Part shown: piece by piece, positions 47,121 through 58,799 of the stretch | Layout: each line of letters starts with the position of its first letter | Numbering within the stretch: position 1 is the stretch's first letter | Assembly: GCF_029784155.1 (NCBI RefSeq) | Contig: NC_073692.1 | Coordinates: forward strand, 275,881,413 to 275,945,412 | DNA from: Uranotaenia lowii | Lineage: Eukaryota > Arthropoda > Insecta > Diptera > Culicidae | Length of the DNA: 64,000 bases | Reading direction: 5' to 3' | The notes under the pieces: model-generated | What the model was told of the DNA's origin: nothing | The model's database searches: none | Seen by the model: only the letters and a program-made list of their open reading frames with translations | Position numbers and translations under genes: made by a program

Positions 47121-47842
47121 GTGGAAAACAGAAGAAAAAAAATGAAAAAGAGCTCAAATGTCAAATTGATCTGATTAAATCACCGACCAGTGAGCAGGTA
47201 TCAAATTTTTTTTTTAAACGTTCATTCTTAAAACTTTTTTTTAAGTCTTGGAGAGAGTTTTGTATTGAATAAGTTTCCAAGTTTAACCAAACTGAGCATG
47301 CCTTATCTATAAAAAAAAGTACCTTTGATGATTTTGTTTGGCTCCGGTAGGAATTTTCATCATAAACGATTACAAATCTTTTCAAAAAGTGCTCATTTTT
47401 CTGCCGAAAAGTAAAAAAATGCTGCAAAAATGCTGCGGCGAATTTCTAATTGCCTCACTTAGAATTTAACTAATCTTTTGATAAAAGCTCTAAACTTGAC
47501 ATATAGTATTTATACGAAAATCCCTACTTCGTCTGTAAAATGGGTTTTTATTAAGAAGTGTAACATAATTCGAAAAGAGTTTGAAACAAACCATTTCAAC
47601 TTAAAAAATAATTCATCGAATACTTATTTTATACATCGTTAAACTGGACTCCATATGACAGGGGTTTACCTCTTACGAATTCCACAGAATAAGCAAAACG
47701 AATCTTAAATCTTATTTAATTTACTTTGTTACTGGAAATTTTGATTTAAAAAAATCATTATTGTCCTTAATATGAAATATGTTTTGAAAAATTTTAGCCT
47801 CAACTATGTTTTTTTTTGTTCTTTTCAGTGCTCAGCATCATT
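47121..47842. other. AT-rich intergenic DNA, no gene seen
   Basis: Outside the right duplication of the Transib-like element. A 47161-47427 minus-strand frame is Lys/Phe-rich and not recognisable. Confidence 0.45.
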
Positions 47843-48490
47843 TTTATAAATTACACATGGCCACAAAATTTACACTTTTCCTAGGTGTAATGCATTAAAA
47901 TCGTTGTTTTGACTAGTTTGAGTGCCCTGGATCTAAATATGAAATTTTTCTATCAGCTTTTGTTATTGAAATTACTTTTGAAACTAGGGTAAAATAAGTT
48001 GAGATAGTTTTGCATTTTCTTTTACATGTTTTTTAAACAGAAACAACATTTTTAAACATAAGTTTTGAATAAAAAATCAACTTTTCTCAAGACTTCACGT
48101 TATCTTGAGTTATGCAAAATAAAGTTATATTTAGCAGTTTTCTATTTATTTGCTTTTGCTCATTTTCTTTTATGGAATTTAAAACTAAATTGAATGTTAG
48201 ATATTTCCGTAAGCATGAATCAAGTTGTTTTTTTTAACTTATGTCTAAAAAAAACTTGTACCTTATGATATTTTTCCGAATTGTAAAAAACTGTTGAATT
48301 TAATTTTATTTAGATCATGCATCATCATCACGAAAATATTATTCCTTAATTAAATGACGTATAATGTACAAAATCAGAATCAGAAGTTTGCTTACATGTA
48401 GGTTTGATAGTTAATCAGTTATGAATGATTGATTTCACGTAAAACTGACACATTTCAGAACTGCATATCACCAAAACTACATGTAATAGT
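47843..48490. repeat. Unclassified dispersed repeat, copy 2
   Basis: Same orientation and order of shared words as 21575-22200 (see that entry). Boundaries are approximate. No ORF and no terminal inverted repeats seen. Confidence 0.5.
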
Positions 48491-48641
48491 CCAAACTTCG
48501 GAATTTCGAGTCCAAAGATTCGCGTTCAGAACGCTTAAATCTACCAAATCAATCATTCAAACTTTAGCACAAAAATGCTTTTCTCTTCCTTGAGTTTTCA
48601 AATAAATTCTAGATTAAAAGCTTTTTGAATGGTAAGACGTG

Positions 48642-49674
48642 GGGGAGATGGGGGCATAATGGCCACCTTAAGGAAAACGGTTATTTAACCATAGCAAATA
48701 GCTATAATATGGAGGTTACATTATTGTTTCGTGTTCAGACACTTGAAAAGCCTATTCCCTAACGGGCTGAAACATGAAAAACTAGATGAAAACGTTAAAA
48801 AATGCATTTTAAAAAATTTTGCCAAAAGCTGAAAACCAGCCACTGTGGAGGCATAATGAGAACCCCCCTGAGGCAGTATGAGCACCATTAATCAGAGCAA
48901 GATGTGCGTTTTTGCCGGGGAATCTAGCAGCGAATTCAATTCGATGAAGTCAGGTGAGTCGTAGATTCATCAAACAAAGCAATAACAAAATAATCTAGGT
49001 CTGTTTGTAGAATACAAACAATTCACGCACGCTCATACATTAAGTGCTTTGTTCGGAGAATGATGCTACTAGCCGTATAATGTAACAATAAAAAAATCGA
49101 TCATGAATTGTGAATGGAAAAAAATCACCTCGAACAGAAATCGAACTCAAGTCTTTTGATTACCTCTCCGACACCTTACCAATAGGCTAAATCGTCGGAT
49201 GAAAACTAGTCAAGGTGTGGCTCTATAAATCAAATTTAATTTGCTGCTAGATTCTACGGCAGAAAATGCTCATTATGCCTCGATAATATATGCCCCTAGT
49301 CAACAGATTCAAGTAAAAACGTGTTTTAAAATTGATAAAAGTGAAAAATCAAAAATTTTATGATGGTAAAAATTGAGAAACAATGTGTACATCATGTTGC
49401 AGTGCGTACATTATAGATCAAGGTTATTTTAAGATCATAAGAGCTTATTTCGTGGTGCTCAAAAATTATAATATTTTCGTAACTTGAGAACCAAGCTAGT
49501 TTTTTTTAAATATCTCTGTAAAGATGATAAGGAGATTCCTTTTTTTGTGAAAAATTAATACTATAGGAAGTACGAAACAAATCCTCATGAAAATTTATTT
49601 AAGAAAATACGCACTTTCGTAGAAAAGCGTAGTTCTCATTATGCCTCGGGTGCTCGTTATGCCCTCATCTCCCC
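48642..49674. mobile_element. Foldback-family element (family 1, copy B)
   Basis: The left end GGGGGAGATGGGGGCATAAT and right end, the inverse of GGGGAGATGAGGGCATAACG, match the termini of 3407-7963. Inside are GAATCTAGCAGCGAATTC and a tRNA-like block (49128-49205). The flanking dinucleotides are no longer both TA, so the duplication is decayed. The left arm is shortened compared with copy A. No hAT insertion is present here, so this copy shows the uninterrupted arrangement around the tRNA-like block. Confidence 0.75.
49128..49205 (-). repeat. tRNA-like block in family 1, copy B
   Basis: Read on minus: TTAGCCTATTGGTAAGG (A-box-like) and GAGTTCGATTTC (B-box-like), in the spacing seen at 3893-3966 and 7560-7640. 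Its presence in both copies shows it belongs to the family rather than being a later insertion. Confidence 0.5.
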
Positions 49675-49675
49675 T

Positions 49676-50655
49676 GTTTATTGAAAAAAATACTTCTTAA
49701 ATGGTAAAATCCTTATCTTTTAAATCTTCAAATAATATTTCAATTTTCAAGTGAACGTACCGAAATGTATCGTACTGTTTTTTTTTTATTTTTAAATAAA
49801 TTTACCGTGTTTCAAAGTGAAATTATTTCATTTTTTAGATATTTTTTTATGTTTTTTCATTCTCAATTGCTGGTATGTATGTTGTATGTAAGTAGATAAT
49901 CTACCATATGGGTGCACGGATTCACCGCAGTTTGACCAAAGTGTGGAATCATTTTCTCAAGCAAATTCCTTATATAATTTTTGTAAGATAATTCTTATAA
50001 ACCGCTATTTTGAGTATAAAATTGGTTTTTCATAAGAGTCTTATGAAATAATTCTAATTCCCATACGAAGTTCTTATGAAAAACGGCATTCTGAAAAAAC
50101 TATGAACACATTCATTCCATCAGTCATGTATTTCTTCGTCGTCACTCACCATTTGTAAAGTTACTACTTTTACTGAATACTTTGATGTGATTTTATTCTT
50201 CGAAATGGTAAATTTGAGTTGTTACATATTAGTTGAAAATATTTGTAAAGTCAATAGGAACATTTTATGATTAATTTACTTTTCAGCTTGGTTTCCGGTA
50301 AAAAGCGAAAAGTCGAATGTCCGAGGCGCAATAAAACTATTTTATGGAACCGGGTGTTGAAAGGCAGCTGATTGTCACCATAATGTTTTTTTTTTTCATA
50401 CAAATTTAACAGAAAATAAAATAAAATGAAAAATAATCTTGATTTTTTTTTTTAATTTATGCGACAATTTCTCATGAAAAACAACAACCCCTCATTGAAA
50501 CCTGAGTTCATCCTTTGAGTTCATTCCATCATAAGACTATCTTATGAATTTCATAATTTTTCTAATGGCGGGACTTCATAAGTGAATCTTATGGCCTACA
50601 GAATAGGATTTTTCTGAGTGTATGTATTTTTTACATCCCGCTGTTCGACTGTACT
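49676..50655. other. AT-rich DNA with CTTATGA/TCATAAG words, possible decayed MITE
   Basis: From 49970 to 50615, CTTATGAAAAA, TCATAAGA and their inverses recur, and the right end near 50620 reads GGATTTTTCTGAGTG. I could not find the matching left end or a target duplication, so a MITE is only suspected. No gene. Confidence 0.3.
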
Positions 50656-50659
50656 TTGC

Positions 50660-51415
50660 AAACAATGCCAAAAGAAAGGAAACAATTCTGCGCAGTTTTT
50701 TGGAAAATCTATTGTGGTCTGTATCTAGGCTAGCAAAACAGCTGAAATTACCCAGAAATACCGTATGACGCGTTATTAACCTCAAGCCAATCGTCGGAGT
50801 GGAACTGTCGGGTCGAAACTTCGTGGTAAGATCTTGAAGACGATTAAGAGGAATTTCAATCTGTCCGACCGTGATTTGGCCACTCGGTGCTGGTTACAGT
50901 ATCGTGAGGAGAATTCGACTCCGGGAAGGAATTAAATCGTATCGAACTAGTAAACAGCCAAATCGGACCATAAAACAGAATAGTGTTTTACTTGGCAACG
51001 ACTCTAGGAAATATTCCAGCCAAATTTAAATTTGTTTTTGCAGAAAAAAATGCACAAAAATTTATGATAGGGCAGGGCATGTGAAGCTTAGGCAAAAAAA
51101 GAAACGAAATAAGCTAATGGCGTCGGAACTATACCAAAAAAAACCAAAGATACCAAAGATTTGGTAAACTCTCATCACAGCAAAAAAATTTCAAGAATGG
51201 TATAGGGAAATAGGGGTCCAGTTTGTTCCGAAACACTTTAACCCACCCTACTGCCCCCGATTCCACCTTGTTGAGAAATACTGGCAATGATGGAGAGGAG
51301 ACTCAAGGTAAAGGGAAATGTTATCAAAAATCGCGAATTCCTTCGAAACCGTGAAAAATAATTTTATCTGTATTTATTTCTTAACAGTATGAAGAATATG
51401 CTACATTTGTATCCA
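50660..51415 (+). pseudogene. Tc1/mariner-type transposase relic
   Basis: Read in pieces with stops: an N-terminal helix-turn-helix stretch (SRLAKQLKLPRNT, VINRFKP), then VRRIRLREGIKSYRTSKQPN, which is the usual second DNA-binding and linker area, and finally GVQFVPKHFNPPYCPRFHLV followed by EKYW, the last catalytic motif of IS630/Tc1/mariner proteins. The catalytic Glu precedes KYW. The central catalytic region is poorly preserved, and stops and frame changes are frequent. An old, dead copy. Terminal repeats not found. Confidence 0.7.
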
Positions 51416-51589
51416 AAAATCTTCAAGAATCAAATAATTATTAACTGAAATACAGGCAATTGTTTTGTTCCAATTCCAAATGAAGCAAACTTTATGAGTA
51501 GCAAAATGATGTGAGAAATCCATTTCCTTCTTTGTTGTGTATTTTTCGTATTGTTATTATTTTTAGCTAAATTTGAATTTCGAAAACGG

Positions 51590-54410
51590 CCCACTATTCC
51601 CCACCCCTCTTGGAAGAGCCCTTTGAATGGAACTGCTGTACATGGTCGGTTGTGGCTGCCACCTTGATGTAGGTTAAATTTACATCGTTGTCGATATGTT
51701 AAAATGTTGGTCGACTATATGATTTACTTCGTTGGAATTATAATCTTATTATGTTTGATATATGCGACATATAGCTTTAAAATTTTGTTTGTAGTGTAGC
51801 TTTTTCAGCATAAGATCTTCTGGTAACCCTTGACATTTCAAGATCACTTCCTTGAGCATTCAAGAAATCTCCAAATGTCTCCAGTTGGAATAACATCACC
51901 GCAATCTCTGGTCAATCGCTAGGCATCCTCCAGAACCCGGACCTTTCCTCTTCTCCTCGAACCCTGCCGGAATGTCCTCATCCGTCATTTTGTCATCCAT
52001 TTCAGCCGGCACATTTAAGATTCTGAACGTGTTGTAGCAGGTCACCAGCATGTAGCATCAGAAGCAGCATCGGAGTGGCGTTCCCATCTTCTGCCAGCGA
52101 TCTCGATTATTCTGGGTCCAACCAAACTAAGAAGAGAAAAATATATGTTGGTATCTTTGTATAAAACCAGGTCCAATAGCAATTCACGTTCTCCTGAAGC
52201 TACCAGAGCAGTAGTTTTATGAAGGAAGGTATCTATACCTACAGCTACACACACCTTGCCCGGCCTGAAAACTACTGGCCGTGGTGCTATCTCTCAGAAC
52301 CAATCTCGAACAGCAGCAGCGGACAAACGAAATGGGAATAAAATAAAGAAACTATTTAATTTTTTTTTGTCATCTTTTCAGCGATTTTGAACCTTTGAAA
52401 TATTATATTTCTAGCCTCTAGCCGCGCTTTTCCTACGTCTGGGACGCGATAGGTGTTTCATATAGTTTTTTCCCCTTTCCTTCTCCAGAGCGGGTTGTTT
52501 ATTGCTTCATTCTATTTTGAAGATTCCTTTTGATGATTTTATCGAGCCATCCACCTTCTTAGGAATATGAATGAGTGTTGTCGTATGGGTAGGTCGTAAG
52601 GTAGAAGAGATGGAGGATCAACGAACAAAAAAAAATGTAATATTTACAACCATGTTCTGCGAAGCATGTTGCGCTCGATTAAACCTGTCACACCAGATTG
52701 CTGTGGAGAAGATTGAATATTTTATTTCCGATTTCAATTATAAACCTTCTGGAGCAAAGAAGGTGTGTGGTTTTCGTTTATGGGTGATCCTTATCTAGGC
52801 CTCGAACATCGCCTCATCTCATGAGCCCAGACCAGGCGAAGGTCCAGAAATGTATCCGCGTGTTGTTTTGTGTTTTTCCTGGAATGATGAATGACATATT
52901 TGAACTCATCGCTACTTGAAAGTTTCAAGGCTGGGTTTAATGAACCTCGCTCTGCGTTATGATTTCATTTGGTGGAAAATGTTTTTGTTTTAGGTTTCAG
53001 TTTGCGTCAAATATATGATGATCAATGATCCAAGTGTGGATTGATTGATTTAGAAAAGGACATAAACATTTTTATTTGTCTCACCATTTTAAGGACACAC
53101 TAGAGTGGCGATTTTGAAGCAACAGGAGAATTGTGTTGTTTATCTATTTTGTAGGTAACTTGGTGATTAAAATCAAGAAAGTGAACATTAGATCTGAAAA
53201 ATTTGGCACCTGTCTGTTTTTTTTTTAAATTGATAAACGTATTTACAAGTATGTAGGGGAAATCAGGAAATGATGGTCACTCGAGGTAAGATATGAATTT
53301 TCAGGTTTAGCGGAACTGTGTATTTTTGAGTCTTTTTTGAGAGCACATCTTTTTTCAGAGTTCATTTCCTGTTTACTGCCCTATAAAACGCTTAGACTTT
53401 CATTTGTAAAGTACTTGTTTTTTTTTAGAAAAATTACATTTAGTTTCCATGTGGCGCATATAAAAAATTTGACCCAACTCCAAACTCTCTCAAGAATATT
53501 TAAAAATTCAAGATAATTTTACATTGTTAAAGCTGCTGAAAAAGTTCATGACCTAAAAGTTACTTCATTAAATTTTAATACTTCTTTATAATGAACTTGA
53601 ACTGCAGGACAGAAAAGCGTTGGTCTCCTTCTATCGAACACCCTACACGTGAAAGCACTCGAAAATTACAAGCATCTGATTTTAAAATAGATTTTAATTA
53701 ATTCAACGCCCCACCCCACCACTCATTTACGCTTTAGCAAGGATAAACAGTTGATTTTCAAGATTTCTTCCAGGCAGCGGCCGTAATCATCCTTTTTTTC
53801 ATTCTAAGGGAAAGCCGTCTTTCACTTCATTTTTTCTCCGCACTCGGCAGCTTCCGGTCCGGAAAGTTCTTCCAGGAAACAGCACTTATCGTGTCGTATC
53901 CATCACCGAAACTGGGCCAAAGTCTTTGGGACCGTCTGGGGCTATAAAAATCCCATTTTCCAGGTTCTACCGGGGAAAATGAGTCCCCCCGATAGGGACC
54001 GGCGTTAATCTTGATGAGGTTGCTAGAAATATGAGCTATAAAGGAGCAGGTCAACAAGTCACTTCACTCATCAGATGGTTGTTTTTTGCTCATCGCGATA
54101 AAAGGCGATGAGAGGGCACGCCTTGACGCGAAATTGATTACAAAGTTTGTGTTCAGCTTTGGACAAGAAAAGTTCTTGGGGTAAAGTATCGGGCAATTAT
54201 AATGGATGAAAATTTAAGATCTGACGATCTTTCTGTAAGTTGATACATGACTAATGTCCTCATGTCGAAATTTCCACACTTTCTCTACATTTTTTTTAGT
54301 TACTAATAAAAACACAAAATTCCTCTTGATAACTGATATCCTCTTCAAAAAAAAGATAAAAAATCAACACGTCGCAGCATTGCATATAATGTTTCCATAA
54401 TTTAAAAATA
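51590..54410. other. Possible host DNA; no gene confirmed
   Basis: Less AT-rich than the flanks. A 51-codon minus-strand frame at 51896-52051 starts MLVTCYNTFRILNVP and has an acidic-to-basic stretch (DEDIPAGFEEKRKGPGSGG). A plus-strand frame at 52571-52798 contains MEDQRTKKNVIFTTMF and a possible splice donor. Neither matches a family I know. 53200-53750 is AT-rich. 53760-54180 is GC-richer and has TATA-like motifs (see findings). No terminal repeats found. Confidence 0.3.
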
Positions 54411-54819
54411 AAAGTAGGGTTAGTTGCCCTACTTTGAACTCTTCAAGCGGTGGTTTCTATAAATACATGCTAATCTCATAAATGGATAAAATATTTGTAT
54501 TTTTTTTCTGAAAATCCGTTCATAGTTAATGATCCTACTTGCAAGTTGCACTGAAAATTTGTTCATATGTTTCTCTACTTGATTTTTCGATAACAATCAA
54601 TGAATCATTCAATATTTGAAATTTAAATCAAATTTTATCATGGAATAGTATTTCATCAAACACCTGCACCCCACACGTTAGCATCGAACATTTTTTGTGT
54701 TTACTTGAAGTGTTTGTATAAAATGCTGATAAAGGGTGATACGGTCAAAATTTGGTCAAGGGAAAACGCGTGTTTATCGGTGAAATCGTTTATTTAAAAA
54801 ATCAAATTTAATTTCTTTT

Positions 54820-55858
54820 TCAAGTTAAATTAGTATAAAATTCAGGAAAAATATTCAGTAAGGCTTCCGCTTTTCCAAATCCGAATTGCCGGGCCTTACG
54901 CTTAACCCCTACCATCAGATTTTGTACTGCCACCTTGTCCACCTTCTTCGCAGCAGAAAGCCAGTTTGCCTTGAACTGCTGCTCGTCTTTAGCAGTTTTT
55001 TTGGTCTTCTTTAGGTTCCGCTTGACAATAGCCCAGTATTTCTCAATTGGCCGGAGCTCTGGCGTGTTTGGAGGGTTCTTGTCCTTGGGAACCACCTGCA
55101 TGTTGTTGGTGGCGTACCACTCCATGGACTTTTACCGTAATGGCAAGATGCCAAATCCGGCCAAAACAGTACGGAACAACCGTGTTTCTTCCTGAAAGGC
55201 AGCAGACGTTTATTCAAACACTCTTTCACGTAAATTTCTTGGTTGACAATCTCGGAAGCTATGAAAATGCTGCTTTTCAAGCCACAGGTACAGACATTTC
55301 TTCGCGAACTTTGACAGTTTTGTGTGCTTGAAAATATCTGCTACCTTTCCCCTTCCTTTTGCCGTATAAAACTCATGTCCCGGAAGCTGCTTGTAGTCGG
55401 CTTTGACGTAGATTTCGTCGTCCATTACCACGCAGTCAAACTTTGTCAGCATCGTCGTATACAGCCTCCGGGATCGCGCTTTGGCCGTCGTATTTTGTTT
55501 ATCAACGCGATTTGGAGTCACTACCTTCTTGTAAGTCGATAGTCCGGTTCGTTTTTTGGCTCGATGCACGGTTGTAGACGATACACCAAGCTTATTTGCG
55601 GCATCTCGGAGAGAGAGGTTAGGGTTTCGCTTGAAACTACCGGCAACTCTCTTTGTCGTCTCAGCGGCTTCCAGTTTTCGGTTTCCCCCCGATCCAGAGT
55701 CTTGGCTGTCGACAAACGTTCCCCAAATACTTTAATTACATTTGTAACGGTTGATTTGGCAACTTTTAGCGATTTTGCCAGCTTTGCGTGCGAGAAGCTC
55801 GGATTTTCGCGATGGGCGAGCAAAATTTGATACGCTGCTCTTCTTCCTTGAACGGCAT
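54820..55858 (-). pseudogene. DD37E-like mariner transposase, frameshifted
   Basis: The start ATG at 55858 gives MPFKEEEQRIK. Frame changes lead through a helix-turn-helix (FSHAKLAKSLKVAKSTVTNV), a second DNA-binding part (LRDAANKLGVSSTTVHRA), then VVMDDEIYVKADY (first Asp), FWPDLASCHYGK (second Asp) and PPNTPELRPIEKYW (Glu). Allowing for the one-base slip near 55130, about 37 residues separate the second Asp from the Glu of PIEKYW, the spacing of the DD37E family known from mosquitoes. At least four frame changes make it inactive. Length is about 345 residues, usual for the family. Confidence 0.88.
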
Positions 55859-55911
55859 TTTGACAACTGAAGAGTGAATTCCAAAATCAAATAAGGAGCA
55901 ACATTCCACAC

Positions 55912-56160
55912 TAAGGTTGCCAGATGGCCTGGTTTTATCCTGGATATTTAATACTAAATTTAAGAACAGTCCGGCCCGGTCCGGTTGCCTAAATTTTATT
56001 GAATGCCTGGATTTTTTGAGGAATTTCTGAGTTATAACAAAATTTGCCCGAATATTGCCCGGATTTTTGGTCGTCAATTTGAAATCAAAAGCCCGGATTT
56101 TGCCAGGTTTTTATGAAAAAATTTCCCGGTTTGTCTGGCCCGGAACTTTCAAAATGAGGG
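55912..56160. repeat. Truncated AAGGTTGCCAG-type MITE
   Basis: It begins TAAGGTTGCCAGATGGCCTG, close to the inverse of the right end of the MITE at 6750-7228, followed by repeated CCGG-containing words (CCCGGATTT). The opposite end is not present, so the right boundary is approximate. Confidence 0.6.
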
Positions 56161-56639
56161 GTGTTCAGGTTTTTTAAATGCAAAATTGAAAGAAATACGT
56201 CAAGTTGATATCGACCGAATTTTGCACGTATCACCCTTTAAACAATTTCCAAATGCTCAATAGAGGCTTTTATTAACGTGCTAATAAAAATTCGCATCTT
56301 AGAACATTGTTTGGTTAGTATCAAAACTAAATATTGGTAATGGCAGGTCTTAAAATGGAACACCATGGTCGAAAGTGTATTGATATTGGACCCTTTTTAA
56401 ATTTTCCTATCTGTTCATTTTAAGTATCGTAAAAAAAATTAATGGAATTACTTGTTTTTTGCCATAAGCAAAATGATATGATGAAGGAAGAATAAGAGTC
56501 CATTGTTAGCAAAGGAATTTCTTAAATATTTGACATCAAAGTTATTTTTTTCCAATTTTCGCCATTTTAGAACCAAAGAAGGCTCTTTGTCCAAAGTAAG
56601 GTCACTCACCCTATACGAATGAAAAATCGATTCGATTTT

Positions 56640-58130
56640 TTACGCTGATTCTGTTGTTTTCTTTTGCCTTTTGTTCAGAAGTCTAAATTTAAATTTCGCC
56701 GGCAGAAAACTCAATGAACCGATTAATACGATCGACATACACACCCACATCGGCGAGCTAGCCGTTTCGGATTCCTCTTCAAATTATGCGTTCTTTAACG
56801 GGTTTTGTGGGTGTGGGAGAACGCTGGCTGAAGTTCCTTTGCACTCGCTGTGCGTAATAAGAACTATGGATGGGTGGGAGCAAAAAGTGCGATAAGGAAA
56901 AAGGCCGATTTTGCACGAAAATTTGCTGCCCCTGGCAGGATCGACTCTTGTTTCGCCGCTACCTTCCCAAAGAAATAAAAACACATCCCTGTTCGTTAGA
57001 ATGAATGATTCCGTAGAAAAGGTGAACGACGAAGCCGAAAAAGCGCCCCAAGTTCGAGCGAAAGTGATTAATTTTCCTCTCGATAAAATTCAAACAGTAA
57101 TTTTTCATTCGCTATCGATGATGGTGTAGGATTTGCGAAGGCATCGCAAATCGCGGTGAACAAGTTGATTCTACCTTAGACAGCATAATTTAGCTTGAAA
57201 ATAGAAGGGAACATAAAGTGATCATTGAAATAAAGATGATTATGGCAAGAAGGTTCTGTTCTTATTCTATTTTTTCAAATTTAAAATTTACGCGTTTTGT
57301 CGAATATTTTCAAAACAAGAGAAAAAGAAAAAAACAGTTCCTTCAAAATCCATCGTTATCAAATCGATAACTGACAAAACCGTTGGTTATTCAGAAAATT
57401 ACTGTATCTGAATGTCAAAAATGTCCACAAAGTTCAAATCAAGCATTGGAGTTAAGCACATCATCAGCAACTACGGTTAAGTGTCATCAGGAAAGTCAAG
57501 TTTCATACCAGAATTTTTAATTTTTAAATATCAAAAAAACAAAGTGTAGATCGCTGAAATGCCCCGCATGTTTTCTCTGATAAGCTGAAAGTGTTGCCTA
57601 ATTATAACTCATTCAAACCTATCCTCAAACAACAAATTTTCGCTAGTTCCAGAGCTCGTAAGCTGTATAGCCGGTACGAAGGCAATGAGACAGATGATTT
57701 TTGATGGACGACTAAACTTATGAATAACCTAGTTTCAACAAATTCCAGCGTTCGAATCCTATAAAATTTCTGCTCGTGGCAAGGTCCCAAGCCGATTACA
57801 GAATGGTTTGACTGGTTGTTTTGCAGAAAATAGAATGATTTGCCAAGATTCCGCTCCTGTTAAAAACAAACAATAATTTTCAAAACGAAAACTTTAGTTT
57901 TCGCTGTTTTCAAAAGCTTAAAAGAATTATCTTGTGTGTACTCTTCCCAACCTACAATTTATTCTAACCGATGATACTTGAGCTATAATCTCATGAGGGT
58001 TTTGTTCCATTTTTGTCAAATTTTGCAAGCATGCATTCCAGTAAAAACTCTTTCAAGTGGCTCCGAAATGATAAAGTTTTGTTAATTTCGAAGCAGCTTT
58101 ATTCACTAAATTGCCCTCAGTGTCATTTAA
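56640..58130. other. Possible host DNA; no gene confirmed
   Basis: 56660-57130 is less AT-rich. A plus-strand frame at 56911-57129 has an ordinary composition (for example VNDEAEKAPQVRAKVINFPL) and could be an exon, but no family is recognisable. 57180-58130 is AT-rich without visible content. Confidence 0.28.
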
Positions 58131-58135
58131 AAGAG

Positions 58136-58796
58136 CCCGATCAGGAGGAAAAAACTAAATCATATCAAGATGAGATATTTTGATACTAATTTTTTCCTAT
58201 CTAAATGAGTTATTATCTAGTACTCGTAGGATGTTAAAATATCTCAAATTATATCAAAAAATCTATGCGATCATAGCTAAATTATATCAATTTTAGATAT
58301 GCTCCTTTCAAGATTATATCTCGTTCAGATTGCATAGTTTGATATTGGGCAGAACAAAACCTATCAAAATTATAACTTATCAAGATATGAGTGCTTCGAG
58401 AAAAATTACCAGTGGATGTCAATAAACCATATTATATGCTAAAACCATGTTCGATTTTTGGTTTCCCAAAAATTGAATGCAATTTTAAGGAGCTTTTGAG
58501 CGAAACTCATTAATGTACGGTTTGGGCCGTTGACTTCGATGTCCGTGTTTCAGAAAAAGTTGTACTTATATCAAAATAAGATATAATCATTTTATTTTGG
58601 GACAACCCGAAAAAATTCTTTATCATTGAAAAATTATCTCAACTCCATTCAAGTCTGTCAATCAGAATAAGATATAATTCAGATTGGAGAAACTTAAAAT
58701 CAAAATTTTTCAGTACTTAATTATAACTGAATCAGATGTAAATATCTTGGTGAGATACGTTTGAGTTATTATTTTGATATGCTCTCCTGATCGGGA
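58136..58796. mobile_element. MITE with CCCGATCAGGAG ends and ATATC-rich interior
   Basis: The 12-bp ends CCCGATCAGGAG and CTCCTGATCGGG are perfect inverses, each next to AG (58134-58135, 58797-58798). The interior repeats words such as ATATCAA, GATATAAT and TATCTCA on both strands at irregular spacing. 661 bp, no ORF. Its termini resemble CCCGAGCAGACT of 35646-43734 (CCCGA-CAG), hinting at a shared transposase source. Confidence 0.75.
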
Positions 58797-58799
58797 GAA

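Larger units (their letters stand above)
54732..56238 (-). mobile_element. Tc1/mariner element, DD37E-like
   Basis: Terminal inverted repeats AAGGGTGATACGGTCAAAAT and the inverse of AAGGGTGATACGTGCAAAAT, with TA at 54730-54731 and 56239-56240. It holds one broken transposase on the minus strand and a fragment of an AAGGTTGCC-type MITE between the transposase start and the right end. TA duplication and the transposase agree on IS630/Tc1/mariner. Confidence 0.88.
54417..56611. mobile_element. TA-flanked element (family 3, copy 3) carrying a mariner
   Basis: It starts GGGTTAGTTGCCCTACTTTG after TA (54415-54416) and ends with the inverse of GGGTGAGTGACCTTACTTTG before TA (56612-56613). The two unlike ends are the same pair as in 22663-23713. 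The interior is interrupted by the mariner element at 54732-56238. The host part is about 690 bp and non-coding. Confidence 0.78.

Noticed and set aside
53255..53330. Solitary end of a TA-flanked element (GTAGGGGAAATCAGGAAATG)
   Set aside because: Only one G-rich end is visible and no inverted partner or duplication was found.
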